A DNA stretch of 6,867 nt from Salsipaludibacter sp038233055 (lineage in GTDB: Bacteria > Actinomycetota > Nitriliruptoria > Nitriliruptorales > Nitriliruptoraceae). This document shows, in pieces, positions 5,754 to 6,867 of this stretch (positions within the stretch are counted from its first letter, which is position 1; the number at the start of each line of letters is the position of its first letter). The DNA is taken from assembly GCA_038233055.1 (NCBI GenBank), contig JBBSMS010000168.1, positions 1 through 6,867 on the forward strand, written 5' to 3'. A program made the translations under genes and the position numbers. The notes below the pieces were generated by a model, which ran no database searches, had not been told where the DNA came from, and saw only the letters and a list, made by a program, of their open reading frames with translations.

Positions 5754-6667
5754 GTCCCCAACCCGCTCGCCTCGCGGTCCAACCGCGCCGTCACGACGAA
5801 GTTGTCGAGGTAGGAGTTCGCGTCGCGGTCGAAGTCGCCGGTGCACGTGATCAGCACGAGCTCGGAAGGACCACGGTCGCGGTAGACCTCGCGGGTGGGC
5901 AGGTTGGACTTTGGGTACTGGACGGCGTCGCGCACCACAAACACCGCGACCGAGCCGTCCCGGCGCGTCACCAGGATCTCGTCGCCCTTGACCAGTTCCC
6001 GAATGCGGAAGAAGACCGCCGGGCCGGTCGTCGAGTCGACGTGGCCGACGATGATCGCCGGCGGGGAGGTGGCGTCCCCGGGGTAGGGCCCGTCGGCGTA
6101 CCAGCCGGCCACGTCGTAGTCCTTGGGCACCTGCAGGCTGCCACCCGGGTTGAGGTGGAGGTCGACCAAGTCAGACGCGACGGCGACCTTCGGGATCTCG
6201 ACCCGGACCGGGGGGACGTGCAGCATCCCCCGGTCGGCCGGCAGTTGGACCGGCGGGATCCCGGTGCCGGTGGGCGTCGGGGTCGGCGGGGGCGGGCTCG
6301 GCGGGACCGGGCTCGGGCTCGGTGGGGCCGGGGTCGGGCTCGGTGGGGTCGGGGACGTGTCGCCGGTCGGCGGCGACGACGGCTCGGGTGCCACGGACGG
6401 GGTGGGGACGACCGACGGCGTGGTCGGCGCCGGTGACGACGCCACCGGCGCGAACTCGGGCGACGCAGGGACGTCGGCGGCCGGGTCCGGCGCGTCGATC
6501 CCCGCGGCAGCGGTCGCCACTGAACCCGAGGAACTCAGCCATACGGCCACGCCGAGCACCACGGCCGCCACGACGACCAACAGGACGACGAGGCCCATCG
6601 GGACGGCCAGCGACTGCTGCTGGTGGATGCGTCGGCGATCGTCGTCGGCACTGGCGTTCATGGACAC
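5750..6667 (-). CDS. Class F sortase with Pro-rich linker
   Basis: This is a 305-residue transpeptidase expected to cleave a sorting signal on exported proteins and join them to the cell envelope. A short cytoplasmic head (1-20) is followed by one membrane helix (about 21-44), then a long Pro/Ser/Thr-rich linker (about 57-138) that would hold the catalytic domain away from the membrane. The domain (about 147-297) has VGHVDS (catalytic His209), the following GPAVFFRIRELVKGD, YPKSNLPTREVY, LITCTGDFD (catalytic Cys275) and SYLDNFVV. R281 is the best candidate for the catalytic Arg. These motifs fit class F rather than classes A-E. The GTG at 6667 is preferred because an AGG lies 8 bases upstream; the ATG at 6661, two codons on, is the alternative. 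It is the first gene of the coupled sortase-TPR-transporter group. Upstream (6668-6776) a TACCCT (6732-6727) could be a -10, but I see no matching -35. Confidence 0.9.
   Translation of the reverse strand: MSMNASADDDRRRIHQQQSLAVPMGLVVLLVVVAAVVLGVAVWLSSSGSVATAAAGIDAPDPAADVPASPEFAPVASSPAPTTPSVVPTPSVAPEPSSPPTGDTSPTPPSPTPAPPSPSPVPPSPPPPTPTPTGTGIPPVQLPADRGMLHVPPVRVEIPKVAVASDLVDLHLNPGGSLQVPKDYDVAGWYADGPYPGDATSPPAIIVGHVDSTTGPAVFFRIRELVKGDEILVTRRDGSVAVFVVRDAVQYPKSNLPTREVYRDRGPSELVLITCTGDFDRDANSYLDNFVVTARLDREASGLGT
6260..6440 (-). repeat. Pro/Ser/Thr-coding low-complexity repeat in the sortase gene
   Basis: On the plus strand units such as GGGCTCGG and GGTGGGGTCGGGG recur. On the coding strand they specify runs of Pro-Ser, Pro-Thr and Pro-Ala in the linker between membrane helix and sortase domain. 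Such linkers usually span cell-wall thickness. This is part of the gene and not a mobile repeat. Confidence 0.6.
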
Positions 6668-6776
6668 GGTCGCAGCCTGGCGTCGTCGCGGAGCCGGGGG
6701 GACGGGGGGTGCCGTCGTCCCCGGAAAGGGTATGGCTCGGTCGAGTCACGGGTGGTTCGGACCCGACCGGGAGACG

Positions 6777-6810
6777 GATCGGGCGGACCCCGCTGGGGAC
6801 CCGCCCGATC
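6777..6810 (-). terminator. Long hairpin terminator after the right-edge gene
   Basis: GATCGGGCGG (6777-6786) and its exact complement (6801-6810) form a 10-bp stem. Inside, after a small internal loop, CCCC and GGGG add four pairs around GCT. It begins 21 bases past the stop of the minus-strand gene entering from the right edge and ends about 110 bases before the sortase start, so it probably separates that gene from the sortase operon. There is no T-run on either side, as at the left terminator. Confidence 0.65.
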
Positions 6811-6831
6811 TCGGTTCGGTGGCGCCTCGGT

Positions 6832-6867
6832 TCAGGCGATCCCCACCGGCAGGTCGTCACGACGACG
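6832..6867 (-). CDS. Last 11 codons of a minus-strand gene entering from the right (partial)
   Basis: Read on the minus strand from the window edge, the frame gives RRRDDLPVGIA and then TGA (6834-6832). Third positions are GC-rich, and a strong hairpin follows 21 bases after the stop. That combination suggests a true gene end, but 11 residues cannot identify a family or prove coding. Confidence 0.35.
   Translation of the reverse strand, partial: RRRDDLPVGIA

Noticed and set aside
6171..6860. 229-codon minus-strand frame across the sortase start and the right terminator
   Set aside because: It overlaps the sortase gene in another frame, runs through a strong hairpin and has a repetitive Pro/Arg/Gly composition.

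Overview
The window is very GC-rich, with codon third positions almost all G or C. Together with a class F sortase and a DUF4331 protein, this points to a high-GC actinobacterium (Actinomycetota). I cannot name the genus from sequence alone.

Layout: the left edge (2-232) is the 3' end of a plus-strand gene that continues outside the window. Everything else recognisable is on the minus strand, read from right to left. At the right edge a minus-strand gene ends (last 11 codons and stop, 6832-6867), followed by a long hairpin (6777-6810). Then come three tightly coupled genes: a class F sortase (6667-5750), a membrane-anchored TPR protein (5753-4428) and a secreted-domain/NicO-type metal transporter with an EF-hand loop and a long His-rich loop (4428-2551). 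The junctions are ATGA (4-base overlap) and TGATG (1-base overlap), so the three are very likely one translationally coupled operon. A 529-base gene-free stretch follows (2022-2550). It holds a possible -10 element and at least five inverted repeats. Next is a DUF4331 protein (2021-405) with a signal peptide and a C-terminal membrane anchor. A 13-bp perfect hairpin (325-355) separates its end from the convergent left-edge gene.

Working model (inference): the four minus-strand genes form a cell-envelope module. DUF4331 would be an exported, surface-anchored protein, the NicO-like protein would move a divalent metal such as nickel or cobalt, the TPR protein would be an envelope scaffold, and the sortase would attach a surface protein. 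The function of DUF4331 is unknown, so the module as a whole has no assigned function and is the most interesting part of the window. I see no mobile element, CRISPR array, tRNA or rRNA.
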